From NCBI RefSeq assembly GCF_029846115.1, contig NZ_JARVZZ010000001.1:4278001-4342000 (forward strand): 64,000 nucleotides of DNA, given 5' to 3'. Under the pieces are notes generated by a model. The model searched no databases. It had not been told where the DNA came from and saw only the letters and a program-made list of their open reading frames with translations. The position numbers and the translations under genes were made by a program. The first letter of the stretch is position 1; every line of letters starts with the position of its first letter. Below are positions 36,093-45,178 of this stretch, one piece after another. This DNA comes from Serratia marcescens. Lineage in GTDB: Bacteria > Pseudomonadota > Gammaproteobacteria > Enterobacterales > Enterobacteriaceae.

Positions 36093-37400
36093 TTAACGCA
36101 ATGCCTTCGCTATCGCGCTAAACATCAGCGAAGCCTCCAGCGGTTGTGCGCTGAAAGAAGGCTCTGCCTGCGGCCAAGTAGACCACTGGACGATCACCAG
36201 ATTCTCCGCCTGATTGACCATAATCATCTGGCCGAAGATCCCCAGCGCCCACAGGGAATGTTTCAGGGAGGCCTGCGGAGTAGGCTCAACGTTGGCCGCA
36301 TTCACCGGCACTTCGTTGTTCCACCATTGGTAGCCGTAAATGCCGTTGGGGTGCGCTGCCGACACCGAGCCTGTCGCCCGCGTCCAGTTGGACGACTGGG
36401 CTACCCAATCTTCCGGCAAGATCTGTTTGCCGTTCGGCAACGTCCCGTTATGCAGAATGAACTCACCGAAGCGCCCCCAGTCTTCCAGCGTGGCGTTGAA
36501 CCCGTGCGCGCCCACGTCATGCTGGCCTTTGGCGTAGGCATGCCACACGCCGTCGCTCGCCATGCCGTAGGGCTGCCAGATGCTTTGCTGCAGATAGGCC
36601 GCCAGCGGCATGCCGGTGGCGCGTTCCAGCACGTCACCCAACAGCCACGCGCCGCCGGAGGAGTAAGACCAGTTCTGCCCGGTCGGATGCGCACGCTGCA
36701 AACCGGCTACCAGCTTGCGCACGCAGGCGTAGGTGCCGGGCCTGGCTTCACACTCGGTCAGCTGCGCGAAGTCCGATTTCGGGTTGGTGTAATCCTCATT
36801 CCACGCCACGCCGGAGGTGTGGGTGATCAACTGCCTGAGGGTCACGCCGTCCCACGCGGTACCTTTCAGATCGGGTTCGTATTGCGTGATGAGATCGTCG
36901 AGCGAGCGGATCTTGCCCTGTTTAATCGCCACGCCCACCAGCGTGGCGACCACCGATTTGCCCACGGAGCGCGACGTCCACAGCGTGGCGTCGGTATTGC
37001 CCTGCCCCAGATATTTCCAGGCGATTTTGCCGTCCTTCAATACCAGCATGCCGCTGACGTTCTGGCGCTGCAGATAGTCCTGCAGGTAGTAGGTTTTGCC
37101 ATTCACCCGATAGCTGGCATTCGTTAGCTGTTTAGCGGCAGCCACCAGCGGCGTGGCATTGCCGTGGTGAAACACATCCCCGGCATAGTTGCGGTAGTCG
37201 TTACGAAAACCGATCACCCGGTCGCTCTGGCTCCAGGTGAGCATCTTGTGCGTGTCCGGCAATTGCGCATCGAAAGGCGCGGGACAGGCGCTGAGTTCGG
37301 TGCCCGCACAGGCGGCCAGCGCGGCGGGCGCCAACAGGCCGCTGCAGAGACTGATGACAACGCCCGCCAGCAGGCTGCGGTTAAACACTTTGCTTTTCAT
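36093..37400 (-). CDS. Serine hydrolase, class C beta-lactamase/NylB-like fold
   Basis: Secreted hydrolase of 435 residues. The SxxK motif is Ser145-Val-Gly-Lys148 in WTSRSVGKSV, and the tyrosine motif is in NWSYSSGGAW. The N-terminus has a signal sequence followed by LAAC (28-31), so it may be a lipoprotein. Large size and motif context favour the esterase/6-aminohexanoate-dimer hydrolase group rather than a true beta-lactamase. It is divergent from a truncated LysR gene that may once have regulated it. Confidence 0.82.
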   Translation of the reverse strand: MKSKVFNRSLLAGVVISLCSGLLAPAALAACAGTELSACPAPFDAQLPDTHKMLTWSQSDRVIGFRNDYRNYAGDVFHHGNATPLVAAAKQLTNASYRVNGKTYYLQDYLQRQNVSGMLVLKDGKIAWKYLGQGNTDATLWTSRSVGKSVVATLVGVAIKQGKIRSLDDLITQYEPDLKGTAWDGVTLRQLITHTSGVAWNEDYTNPKSDFAQLTECEARPGTYACVRKLVAGLQRAHPTGQNWSYSSGGAWLLGDVLERATGMPLAAYLQQSIWQPYGMASDGVWHAYAKGQHDVGAHGFNATLEDWGRFGEFILHNGTLPNGKQILPEDWVAQSSNWTRATGSVSAAHPNGIYGYQWWNNEVPVNAANVEPTPQASLKHSLWALGIFGQMIMVNQAENLVIVQWSTWPQAEPSFSAQPLEASLMFSAIAKALR

Positions 37401-37507
37401 ATTTTTTCTCGCTTAGCTCAGGAAGGCGCTCAGCTTAAAAAAACGCGGCCTATAATAAAAAACGCCTGATGGGGGAAAATCCCCCGCAAAATCGACGGGA
37501 GAACCGC
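37401..37507. promoter_or_regulatory. Divergent promoter region, hydrolase and LysR remnant
   Basis: TATAAT at 37451-37456 is a good -10 for the LysR side. A hairpin GGGGGA-AAA-TCCCCC at 37471-37485 could be an operator half or a leader structure. Confidence 0.4.
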
Positions 37508-37954
37508 GTGCCGAGCCTGATTTATTCCTTTGCCCAACTGGAAGCCTTCACCGCCGTGGCCGAGCACGGCAGCCTGGCGAAAGCCGCGCTCAAGCTGGGC
37601 AAAGACCGCACGACGCTGCGCGATTTGATTGATTTTCTCGAGGATGGCTTGGGCTATGCGCTGTTCCTGCGCGGGGGGCGCAGCCTGCACCTGACGCCGG
37701 AAGGCGAACAGCTGCAACGCCAGGCGCACCTGCTGATGCGCCAGGTGAAAGCGTTTGAGGCGTTTGCCAAAGACGTGCCGAAGAGCGCGTCGCAGGAAAT
37801 CTCGCTGGTCTACGATCCCTTTACACCCCGCGCGCTGTTGCAAGCGCTGATTGCCGCGATGGCCCAGCGCAACACGCGCCTGAGCCTGATTAACGCCTCG
37901 CGCGACGAAACGGAAAGCCTGCTGGCAAGCGGTGCGATCCACATTCCAGTGTAG
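37508..37954 (+). pseudogene. LysR-family regulator, C-terminally truncated
   Basis: 148 residues where about 300 are expected. The winged-helix domain is intact (SFAQLEAFTAVAEHGSLAKA, LGKDRTTLRDLIDFLEDGLG) and the effector domain begins (ISLVYDPFTPRALLQALIAA). It then stops after DETESLLASGAIHIPV, at a point where normal members continue. GTG 37508 with GGGAGAA upstream is the likely start. The sequence immediately after the stop belongs to an oppositely oriented fragment, so the gene was cut by a rearrangement at about 37940-37954. It may still bind DNA. Confidence 0.75.
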
Positions 37955-38130
37955 ATGAGCGGCCATAACCCCAGCTCGTCGCATTCGGCCTCGATGCGTA
38001 TCCCCGGCAAATACACGGGCATAGACAGCTTTTCATCACTCAGCGTCAGCGCGATAAACTGTTTTGCCGTCAGTCTGGGACCTTGCCCGGGCTTAGCGTC
38101 AGATTTTTTCTTTCTAAAGAATCCGAATAT
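37955..38130 (-). pseudogene. Remnant of an unidentified gene with ATA in place of a start codon
   Basis: Read on the minus strand from 38130, an open frame begins ATA-TTC-GGA-TTC-TTT directly after an AAGGAAAAGGC ribosome-binding-like stretch. It gives FGFFRKKKSDAKPGQGPRL, then TAKQFIALTLSDEKLS, then IEAECDELGLWPLIYTG, a natural-looking protein start. It then runs into the antisense of the truncated LysR gene. The probable story is a gene whose ATG became ATA and whose 3' part was deleted together with the end of LysR. The family was not recognised. Confidence 0.35.
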
Positions 38131-38448
38131 GCCTTTTCCTTATAAGTGGTAAATAAGAGAGACAATCAGCAATCTCGTAATACTTAACACTCAGTGCTAT
38201 CTGACACTAAAATAACTCCAGCCCCTATCTTTTGCGATACCTCTCTTCTCTCCGGTACTTTTACACACTTAATACCCTCTATAACAAGTGTGGGTTAACG
38301 TTTTCTCTTGTCAGATAACCCATTGAGGCTAAACAAATTGATGCAGTGCCGATTGTTAATGAATTTGCTAACCAAAAGTGTCATTCATCAGTTGAACTTG
38401 TGCTAAATGACGTGCCTTTAGTGGTCTATAGCGAATACTGGTTAAACG
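38131..38448. other. AT-rich junction region left of the NTPase gene
   Basis: About 320 bases of low-GC DNA. A stretch on the plus strand from 38319 to 38474 stays open for 51 codons with protein-like composition but has no start signal. It may be another gene fragment or chance. An inverted repeat ATAGCG/CGCTAT (38428-38452) touches the end of the NTPase gene. Confidence 0.35.
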
Positions 38449-41400
38449 CTATTTATACTTCTTATTTACCTTAATCGGCGACTCTTGGGCATCGTATTTA
38501 CCTACAATACCTTCTAGCGTTAGTCTCTCAAGCAGTTCCAGATCTGCCGGAGTATTTGGAATTCGGGGTTTGTCATAACCAACATTTGTCAGGTTAGGGT
38601 AACCCCCATCAAGTAATCGCAGCACAGAAAACAGTTGTTGGCGGCTAATCGATCTCAGATGCGGTTGTAGGAGAAGGATAACCAGCTCCGCCGTCCCCCC
38701 CTCCTCTGCCATCTTCTGAACTACTGACAGATCACAGACATAACCATGGTGTGTTGCATATTTTGCCAGTTGATTAATACCAGCAAAATCCGCTAATGCA
38801 ACGTATGAAGTTGCTTCATTAACTATTTTTGATTTTATCGAAGCATTGATAACATCGCTGGCCAAAATCTCAACCAAGTCAGAGCAAACAAGTTCAGGCG
38901 TCATATACTCTTCAAATTCCGCTGACTCAATAATGAACGCCTGCCGGGTCGGCCAGTCAGTCCCAGCTAGATGTTCGTACGATTCCGAATCATCCTTAAT
39001 GAGGTTGTGCCTGAGAAGTAACGCGAAAAGATCCCCTACTTCCGCATTTACATCGCTGATATCAAGGCAATGGCCGAGATTTAAACTGTTCACCAGCTCT
39101 ACTCGCAGAGATGCAGGAGAAAGATATTCTCTGGCTGCGAGGATTGCTGTCGCTAAGGAAGTCTTTAGTTCGTCTTCCGCTGGTTCAGTCTCAACAATCT
39201 TGCCGCATGTAGAAAGCACTTGGGACAGGTGCGCATCGACTGCACCAAAGACTGCAATATAGCGAATGACATTATTAAATGTTGCGGGGAACCGGCAAAC
39301 TTCAGCGAGTGGCTGCCAGGCAGCCTCTGACACCTGCGCAAGATCCCTTACATGACAATCAGTATGAGCATGCTTAATTACGTCATTAAGATGAGATGCA
39401 TCTTGAGCAAGCACCTCTTCGATTATGGTGATAAAGGAATCGGGGACATCAATTGTTAAAGATTTGCCTTCTATAGCCTTAAGGTACGTGCCCAGATTTG
39501 TAAGAACATAGCTAAAGACTGTCTTACTCGCAGTGTTTATTATGTCCAGCGCTACACTTTTTGCACTATCGATAGCAGTTAACAGGTTCTCATAGGTGAT
39601 CTCATAAATGCTTTGGGACTGGAAAGCTCGACGAACCTGTCTACCCAAAGGCTGCAAACGAGGCACAATAATATGCGCTTCCTTGAAAAGTGTTCCAATA
39701 CGTTCTGCTTGAGATGTAGAAATGGCATCTGAGGTGAGGGCGGTAAGCTTAGCGTAATGAGTTAAGAGGTACACAGATGAAACTGAATCAGTCCGTTGTT
39801 TAAGTTTTGGAAGATGGGTCAGGGCAATATTTACAAATTGCAAGCGGGAGGCGTCATCTAAAGCCGTCAGGTTTACAATATACGGAATGATCCTGGTAAA
39901 TACATTTGTTAATCGCTCAATGAAATGCGGACGCTGTTCCCCGGAAGAAAGGTATGCTTGCATGAACTTTTCAGCATTCTCGCTAAAATCTAATAAAGAA
40001 TGGATCATAACATCAGCTAACTCGCTATCTTTAACGAGTAAATGGTCCAGAATATCGATGTTGTACAAGGCGGAATCTTTGAGCGACTCTTTACCACGCT
40101 CACGAACGATGGCATCAACATCTTCTGGCGTTAACTTGAAATAGATATCCATCAGATCACGCTCAACATGATGAATAATATAGTTAGTAGCCGTCGGGCT
40201 CACACGTGTACCATGGAACGTTGACGTGTAAAGTGTAAAATTACGATTAATATATCCGGCACGAATCAATTGGTAAGCCAGACCTGTTTTCAGCAGAGAC
40301 CGTGCAATTGTTTCGAGAGGTAGATTATTATTCTCGTACGCTACCAGAAATTCCGAATGTCTAATAAGATCATGGAAATCTGCACTTCTCAGAAACTGAA
40401 TATCGGAATTTCCATCCCCAATCTCATCAGTAATAGATTCCATTTCTTGATTTTCCCATAAATCTACATCTAATGGCTCACCGAGGACTTCAGCAAGACT
40501 ATCCCGAGTAAAATTCATAGTATAGTTTTGCCGAGTACGAACCTGGAATACAGTATCACCGTCAGCTAATACTAAGTCTTGCCAGAATGACTCTCCTTTC
40601 AGCTCCTCTTGAGAAAATGTCACGCCCTTGAAGGTGAAAGTTGCGTTCGGTAATTTATAATCAACGGCCTCTGCTGTTCTCTTTACATGGGCAAGCAATT
40701 CCTCACCTAATCGTTCACACTTTGAGGCTATTGTGTTGATATGCTCAAGTCTATAACGAAGACCAGCGTACTCCCCCTCAAGCCTTTTAATATTACTGGC
40801 CACCAACTCACGGCTAATTTTATATAAAACATCCAATTTACTCTTGCCAATTCTAATTGTCTCAAAATCGGTAAGATGGGTATTTTTATAAAGCATCATC
40901 GCAAACAAATCGGTTTTATTAAGATTAAGCTGTTCTCCATCACCAGAAAAAATCCTTTCACGGAAAACCATATACTCGTTGCGAATATTTTTGAGCAACC
41001 TCATATCCGGGACATATTGAGATGCCAAGTCGATGAGTTCAGGTGCTATCTGGTTCTTCATGTTCCCAAGCTGTTTCAGCACGAGATTACGTGCACTTCT
41101 GTGAGTAATGAAGGGAACAACCGGGATGATGAGGTCGAAGAACTTTGTCCGGTTCGCACGAACTACCTCAGCGAGCGCTGGGTCGCCGTTTTCAAGTATC
41201 GCCGTTTCAATCTTACGTCCTTCCTCATTCAGGGCAATATTGTCGAAGATACTGTCTTTGACGGCATAAATGAAACAGACCGTCCTTTTGATCTGAGGCG
41301 ATGCATTGAGTAATGTATTCAGTGCACGTAGCGTTTCAAATATGTGCGAATCGTTAAAACGGTCAATATCCTCAAAAATGACGATATTGCGTTCAGAAAC

Positions 41401-42090
41401 TTCAAAAAAATATACGATCTCATCTAAATACTGGTCAAAGTACGATACAGAATTATCATCAAGTGTGACCGTCGCGGCACCAGCTGAAAATTGCTTAATA
41501 TGAAGCTTGCCGTAGAACCGCCAGCGAATCAGAAAGGCAATACCTGATGCCACACTAAAGGTCCCCGCATGTATCCAGGCACCAAGAGCTTTCAATGAAG
41601 GGATCGCTGATACAACTTGGGCCGTCCACCCCGACAAGAGAAAAATGACAGCGACAGCGAATCCCAGCAAGCAAGCAGACACTGTTTCCCATTTCCATCG
41701 AAATCGCTCAATTCGTTTAAAGCGAGAGCCCGGTGTTTTACTCGGTTCTTCGCGGTAAAGCAGTTGTTTCACGATTTCCTGCTGAATGCGATTCGTTGGC
41801 GTCGTTGCCTGCTTTGGTACCGAATTGTCCAGCTTTGATACTTCAATAGGTGACAGGGTTGATAAAGAAATTTCGACTACATGATCATCCTTTCTTCGAG
41901 CAACTTCTTGCAAGATGCTACTCTTACCCACTCCGTAGTTACCCGATAAAGCGATGTTACGGATCTGCTTATCAGCAAGAGCAGCTTCAATTGCCAGAAC
42001 ATACCCAACATGTTCTTCCTCGATATACTCCGGCGTAAGCGATACGAGTCTCGAGTGCTCATCAACATCAATAGGCTGATTTTCTATCAT
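38449..42090 (-). CDS. YobI-like membrane P-loop NTPase, candidate defence protein
   Basis: Large protein of 1213 residues. An N-terminal lead is followed by Walker A GNYGVGKSS (50-58), two hydrophobic segments at about 138-157 and 176-190, and Walker B IVIFEDIDRF (236-245). FIYAVKDSIF follows as a sensor-like strand, and then a very long helical C-terminal region. This is the layout of the YobI/KAP-like NTPases, where the membrane helices are inserted inside the ATPase domain. Codon use is much more AT-rich than in neighbours, indicating recent acquisition. Large stand-alone NTPases of this kind are often found in defence islands. An antiphage role is inferred and untested. Confidence 0.75.
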   Translation of the reverse strand: MIENQPIDVDEHSRLVSLTPEYIEEEHVGYVLAIEAALADKQIRNIALSGNYGVGKSSILQEVARRKDDHVVEISLSTLSPIEVSKLDNSVPKQATTPTNRIQQEIVKQLLYREEPSKTPGSRFKRIERFRWKWETVSACLLGFAVAVIFLLSGWTAQVVSAIPSLKALGAWIHAGTFSVASGIAFLIRWRFYGKLHIKQFSAGAATVTLDDNSVSYFDQYLDEIVYFFEVSERNIVIFEDIDRFNDSHIFETLRALNTLLNASPQIKRTVCFIYAVKDSIFDNIALNEEGRKIETAILENGDPALAEVVRANRTKFFDLIIPVVPFITHRSARNLVLKQLGNMKNQIAPELIDLASQYVPDMRLLKNIRNEYMVFRERIFSGDGEQLNLNKTDLFAMMLYKNTHLTDFETIRIGKSKLDVLYKISRELVASNIKRLEGEYAGLRYRLEHINTIASKCERLGEELLAHVKRTAEAVDYKLPNATFTFKGVTFSQEELKGESFWQDLVLADGDTVFQVRTRQNYTMNFTRDSLAEVLGEPLDVDLWENQEMESITDEIGDGNSDIQFLRSADFHDLIRHSEFLVAYENNNLPLETIARSLLKTGLAYQLIRAGYINRNFTLYTSTFHGTRVSPTATNYIIHHVERDLMDIYFKLTPEDVDAIVRERGKESLKDSALYNIDILDHLLVKDSELADVMIHSLLDFSENAEKFMQAYLSSGEQRPHFIERLTNVFTRIIPYIVNLTALDDASRLQFVNIALTHLPKLKQRTDSVSSVYLLTHYAKLTALTSDAISTSQAERIGTLFKEAHIIVPRLQPLGRQVRRAFQSQSIYEITYENLLTAIDSAKSVALDIINTASKTVFSYVLTNLGTYLKAIEGKSLTIDVPDSFITIIEEVLAQDASHLNDVIKHAHTDCHVRDLAQVSEAAWQPLAEVCRFPATFNNVIRYIAVFGAVDAHLSQVLSTCGKIVETEPAEDELKTSLATAILAAREYLSPASLRVELVNSLNLGHCLDISDVNAEVGDLFALLLRHNLIKDDSESYEHLAGTDWPTRQAFIIESAEFEEYMTPELVCSDLVEILASDVINASIKSKIVNEATSYVALADFAGINQLAKYATHHGYVCDLSVVQKMAEEGGTAELVILLLQPHLRSISRQQLFSVLRLLDGGYPNLTNVGYDKPRIPNTPADLELLERLTLEGIVGKYDAQESPIKVNKKYK

Positions 42091-42611
42091 ATGGATATAT
42101 TCTCTCCCTGTAAAAATAGTGTTGTACTACTGTCTTGATCCACAGCACTATCATAGCGCGTCGTCAACAATGATTCATTGTAGCTCAGTTGATATCTGCA
42201 TAAAATATTGTCCCATGATAATAATTTTTTATACATAGTAAAAGGATGTATATTTCATAGTTGTCTTTTTCGATCTGAAAATAAAATATCTCTTTCAGGT
42301 ACAATCCATAGACTAATGAGTTGAGGCAACGAGACAAAAAAGGATACAACAAGCCATTCCACTTAAGGCATTGTTGGCGTAAACGCCTACTGTCAGATTC
42401 TGTTAGTTAGTAATGCTCACCTCTTTACTTTACCAAACTCTCCGTCTACAAAATATTTACACATGAAATTATCTATCCTGACGTTAATAAAAAATGAAAT
42501 TATTACTGAGTATCTCTATTTTCCCTCCCCACTCAATCCCATTCCCCCTAGCACCGCCCCCGCCCTTCCCTACAATAAGGGATCTGTTGAGGCATAACGC
42601 AAGGAAAGACG
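42091..42611. other. AT-rich right flank of the NTPase island
   Basis: About 520 bases, low in GC until roughly 42520 and then changing to the pyrimidine-rich leader of the LacI gene. It must contain the NTPase promoter. No gene, direct repeat of the left flank, integrase or tRNA end was found. Confidence 0.45.
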
Positions 42612-43616
42612 GTGTCGAAAGCCAATCCCAATGCCACTATCGTGGATATCGCCCGCCGCGCCAGGGTGACCAATATCACCGTTTCCCGCGCCTTCAATAA
42701 GCCCGAGCTGGTCAAGCCGGAAACCCGCGAGCGCATTCACGCCATCGCCAAAGAGCTGAACTATGTGCCCAACGCCTTCGCGCAGGGGCTGAAAAGCAGC
42801 AGCAGCCAGATTATCGGCATCGTCACCAGCAGCATGTACAACCCGTTCTATTCCGGCCTGATCAAGACCGTGTCGCGCATTGCGCGCCAGCAGGGCTACC
42901 AGATCATGCTGTTCGACACCGACGGCAGCGAAGAGGCGGAAATGCGCGCTATTCAGGCGCTGTTCGGCTACAAGGCGCGCGGCATCCTGCTGTCGGCGGT
43001 GCGCGACGACAAGCGCTACCGCCCCGCCTATCTCGAGCTGGCCGAGGTGTACGGCGTGCCACTGATCCTGATCGACCGCGATCTCTACGATCAGCAGCTG
43101 AGCGGCGTGTTCCTCGATAACCGCGAGATCGGCGTGCTGGCCGGGCGCTATCTGGCGGAGCAGCCGGAGCAGAAGCTGCTGATTATCGGCGGCCCGGCGG
43201 ATTCGGAAATTACGCTAACGCGCACCGCCGGCATCGTCGCGGCGCTGCAGGGCAGCGGCCGTGAGATTCATATCATCAACGGCGACTACGATTTCACCTC
43301 ACAGGAAAGCGAGGTGCGCGCCTATCTGACGCAGCCGGAGAACCGCCCGGATTGCATCATCGGCCTGAACGGCATCATCACGCTGGGCGCCATCGCCATC
43401 TGCCACGAGATGGGGCTCTATCAGCAGGTGAAATTCTTCTCGATAGACGAGCCACCGCGCGCCGGCGCTTACGGCCTGCACATTCCGGGGGTGTATCACG
43501 ATACGCAGAAACTGGGGGAGATCGCCGCGGAGCTGCTGTTCAGCGCCATTAACAGCCCGCGCGGCGAGCTGCCGGTGCGCAGAGAATTCTTCACCGGCTC
43601 GCTGTTGAATCGCTGA
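42612..43616 (+). CDS. LacI-family repressor of the pentitol operon
   Basis: Regulator of 334 residues. The LacI helix-turn-helix is TIVDIARRARVTNITVSRAF with hinge NYVPNAFAQGLKSSSS, followed by a periplasmic-binding-like effector domain. It starts at GTG 42612 with AAGGAAAG upstream. It is tail to tail with the last gene of the catabolic operon, so it is expected to act on the distant promoter at 51.4 kb, where two LacI-type operators are seen. The effector is probably a pentitol or L-xylulose derivative. Confidence 0.88.
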   Translation: MSKANPNATIVDIARRARVTNITVSRAFNKPELVKPETRERIHAIAKELNYVPNAFAQGLKSSSSQIIGIVTSSMYNPFYSGLIKTVSRIARQQGYQIMLFDTDGSEEAEMRAIQALFGYKARGILLSAVRDDKRYRPAYLELAEVYGVPLILIDRDLYDQQLSGVFLDNREIGVLAGRYLAEQPEQKLLIIGGPADSEITLTRTAGIVAALQGSGREIHIINGDYDFTSQESEVRAYLTQPENRPDCIIGLNGIITLGAIAICHEMGLYQQVKFFSIDEPPRAGAYGLHIPGVYHDTQKLGEIAAELLFSAINSPRGELPVRREFFTGSLLNR

Positions 43617-43622
43617 CGGGCG

Positions 43623-44315
43623 TTATTGCCCGTAGTAGGCGTGTTTGCCGTGCTTGCGCAGGAAATGTTTGTCCAATAGCTCCGGCTGCATCGGGGCGAT
43701 GGCCGGCGCCAGCTGGCGCGTCGCCATCGCCATGATCGCCACCTCTTCCAGCACCACCGCGTTGTGCACCGCATCCGCCGCGCTCTTGCCCCAGGCGAAC
43801 GGGCCGTGGGAATAGACCAGCACTCCCGGCACCTGCTGCGGATCGCGCCCCGCCTGCTTGAAGGTCTCGATAATCACCTTACCGGTTTCCCCCTCGTAAT
43901 CCCCGGCGATCTCCGCCTCGCTCATCGGCCGGGTGCAGGGGATGTCGCCGTAAAAGTAGTCGGCGTGGGTGGTGCCCAGCGCCGGGATCGGCTGCCCGGC
44001 CTGCGCCCAGATGGTGGCGTTGCGGCTGTGGGTGTGCACCACGCCGCCGATATCGGCGAAGGCGCGGTACAGCGCCAGGTGGGTGGCGGTGTCGGACGAG
44101 GGTTTGCGGTGCCCTTCGCACACCTTGCCCTCCAGATCCACCACCACCAAATCCTCCAGCGTCATTGCCTCGTAGGCGATGCCCGAAGGCTTGATCACCA
44201 CCAGCCCGCTCTGGCGGTCGATCGCCGAGACGTTGCCCCAGGTAAAGGTCACCAGCCCGTATGCCGGCAGGCTGAGGTTAGCGGCCAGCACCTGCCGCTT
44301 GAGTTCGTTCAGCAT
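43623..44315 (-). CDS. L-ribulose-5-phosphate 4-epimerase (AraD/UlaF/SgbE family)
   Basis: Class II aldolase-fold enzyme of 230 residues (E. coli AraD has 231). Seen are [20 protein letters not shown], the phosphate-site [14 protein letters not shown], zinc ligands in [14 protein letters not shown], and [17 protein letters not shown]. It turns L-ribulose 5-phosphate into D-xylulose 5-phosphate, the last step into the pentose phosphate pathway. Its ATG overlaps the end of the 3-epimerase gene. With no araBA nearby it serves the L-xylulose route here. Confidence 0.9.
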   Translation of the reverse strand: MLNELKRQVLAANLSLPAYGLVTFTWGNVSAIDRQSGLVVIKPSGIAYEAMTLEDLVVVDLEGKVCEGHRKPSSDTATHLALYRAFADIGGVVHTHSRNATIWAQAGQPIPALGTTHADYFYGDIPCTRPMSEAEIAGDYEGETGKVIIETFKQAGRDPQQVPGVLVYSHGPFAWGKSAADAVHNAVVLEEVAIMAMATRQLAPAIAPMQPELLDKHFLRKHGKHAYYGQ

Positions 44316-45178
44316 GCGATGCCTCCCTCGATCATCTGTTGTTCGATCCAGGTCTTGGCCTGGGCGATACGTTGCTTGTCCTGCCCGTCTTCGCGCGCCC
44401 ACATCTCCAGCAGGTAGGGGCCGCGATAGCCGAGCGCATTGAGCACGGAAAAGGCGTGGGCGAAATCCACGCAGCCTTCGCCGAACGGCACGTCGCGGAA
44501 CTGCCCGGCGCTGCCCGGCCCCACCGCCACGGTGTCTTTGAGGTGCACGGCGGTGATGCTGCCGATGCCCAGCGCCAGCTCGGCGGCGACGTCGTTGCCC
44601 CAGGCGCTGAGGTTGCCGAGATCGGGATACACCGTGAACCACGGGCTGTTAACGTAGCGGGCGATGTCGCGCCATTTGCTGATGCTGTTGATGAACGGCG
44701 TGTCCATCACCTCCACCGACAGCATCACCTGCGCCCTGGCGGCCTGCGCCGCCGCCCACTGCATGCCCTCGATAAAGCGTTCGCGGCTGTGGCGATCGGC
44801 GGGTTCGTAATAGACGTCGTAGCCCGCCAGCTGGATATTGCGGATGCCAAGATCCGTCGCCAGTTCCAGCGCCTTGCTCATCAGCACCCGCGCCCGCTCA
44901 CGGGTGGCGGCGTCATGGCTGCCGAACGGGTCACGCCGGTGCGCCGACAGGCACAGGCTCGGCACCGTCACCCCGCTGTCGAGCCGCGCCTGGATAAACG
45001 CCAGCCGCTGGCGGCGATCCCAGTCCAGCCGCTGCTGGCGCGCCGGCTGTTCGTCGATCGACATCTCCACAAATTCAAAACCCAGCTCGGCGGCGGTGGC
45101 CAGCCGCTGCGGCCAGCTCAGATCGGCGGGCAGCGCCTTTTCATACAGCCCCAGACAGGCGGCGTTAGTCGTTTGCAT
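44309..45178 (-). CDS. L-ribulose/L-xylulose-5-phosphate 3-epimerase (UlaE/SgbU family)
   Basis: TIM-barrel sugar-phosphate epimerase of 289 residues. Typical blocks are [50 protein letters not shown] and [14 protein letters not shown]. It converts L-xylulose 5-phosphate to L-ribulose 5-phosphate. It overlaps both neighbouring genes, so kinase, 3-epimerase and 4-epimerase are translated as a unit. Confidence 0.9.
   Translation of the reverse strand: MQTTNAACLGLYEKALPADLSWPQRLATAAELGFEFVEMSIDEQPARQQRLDWDRRQRLAFIQARLDSGVTVPSLCLSAHRRDPFGSHDAATRERARVLMSKALELATDLGIRNIQLAGYDVYYEPADRHSRERFIEGMQWAAAQAARAQVMLSVEVMDTPFINSISKWRDIARYVNSPWFTVYPDLGNLSAWGNDVAAELALGIGSITAVHLKDTVAVGPGSAGQFRDVPFGEGCVDFAHAFSVLNALGYRGPYLLEMWAREDGQDKQRIAQAKTWIEQQMIEGGIAC

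Noticed and set aside
36093..37400. Beta-lactamase resistance gene
   Set aside because: It has SxxK and YSS motifs but is larger than AmpC and resembles NylB-like esterases and hydrolases. No resistance claim is supported.
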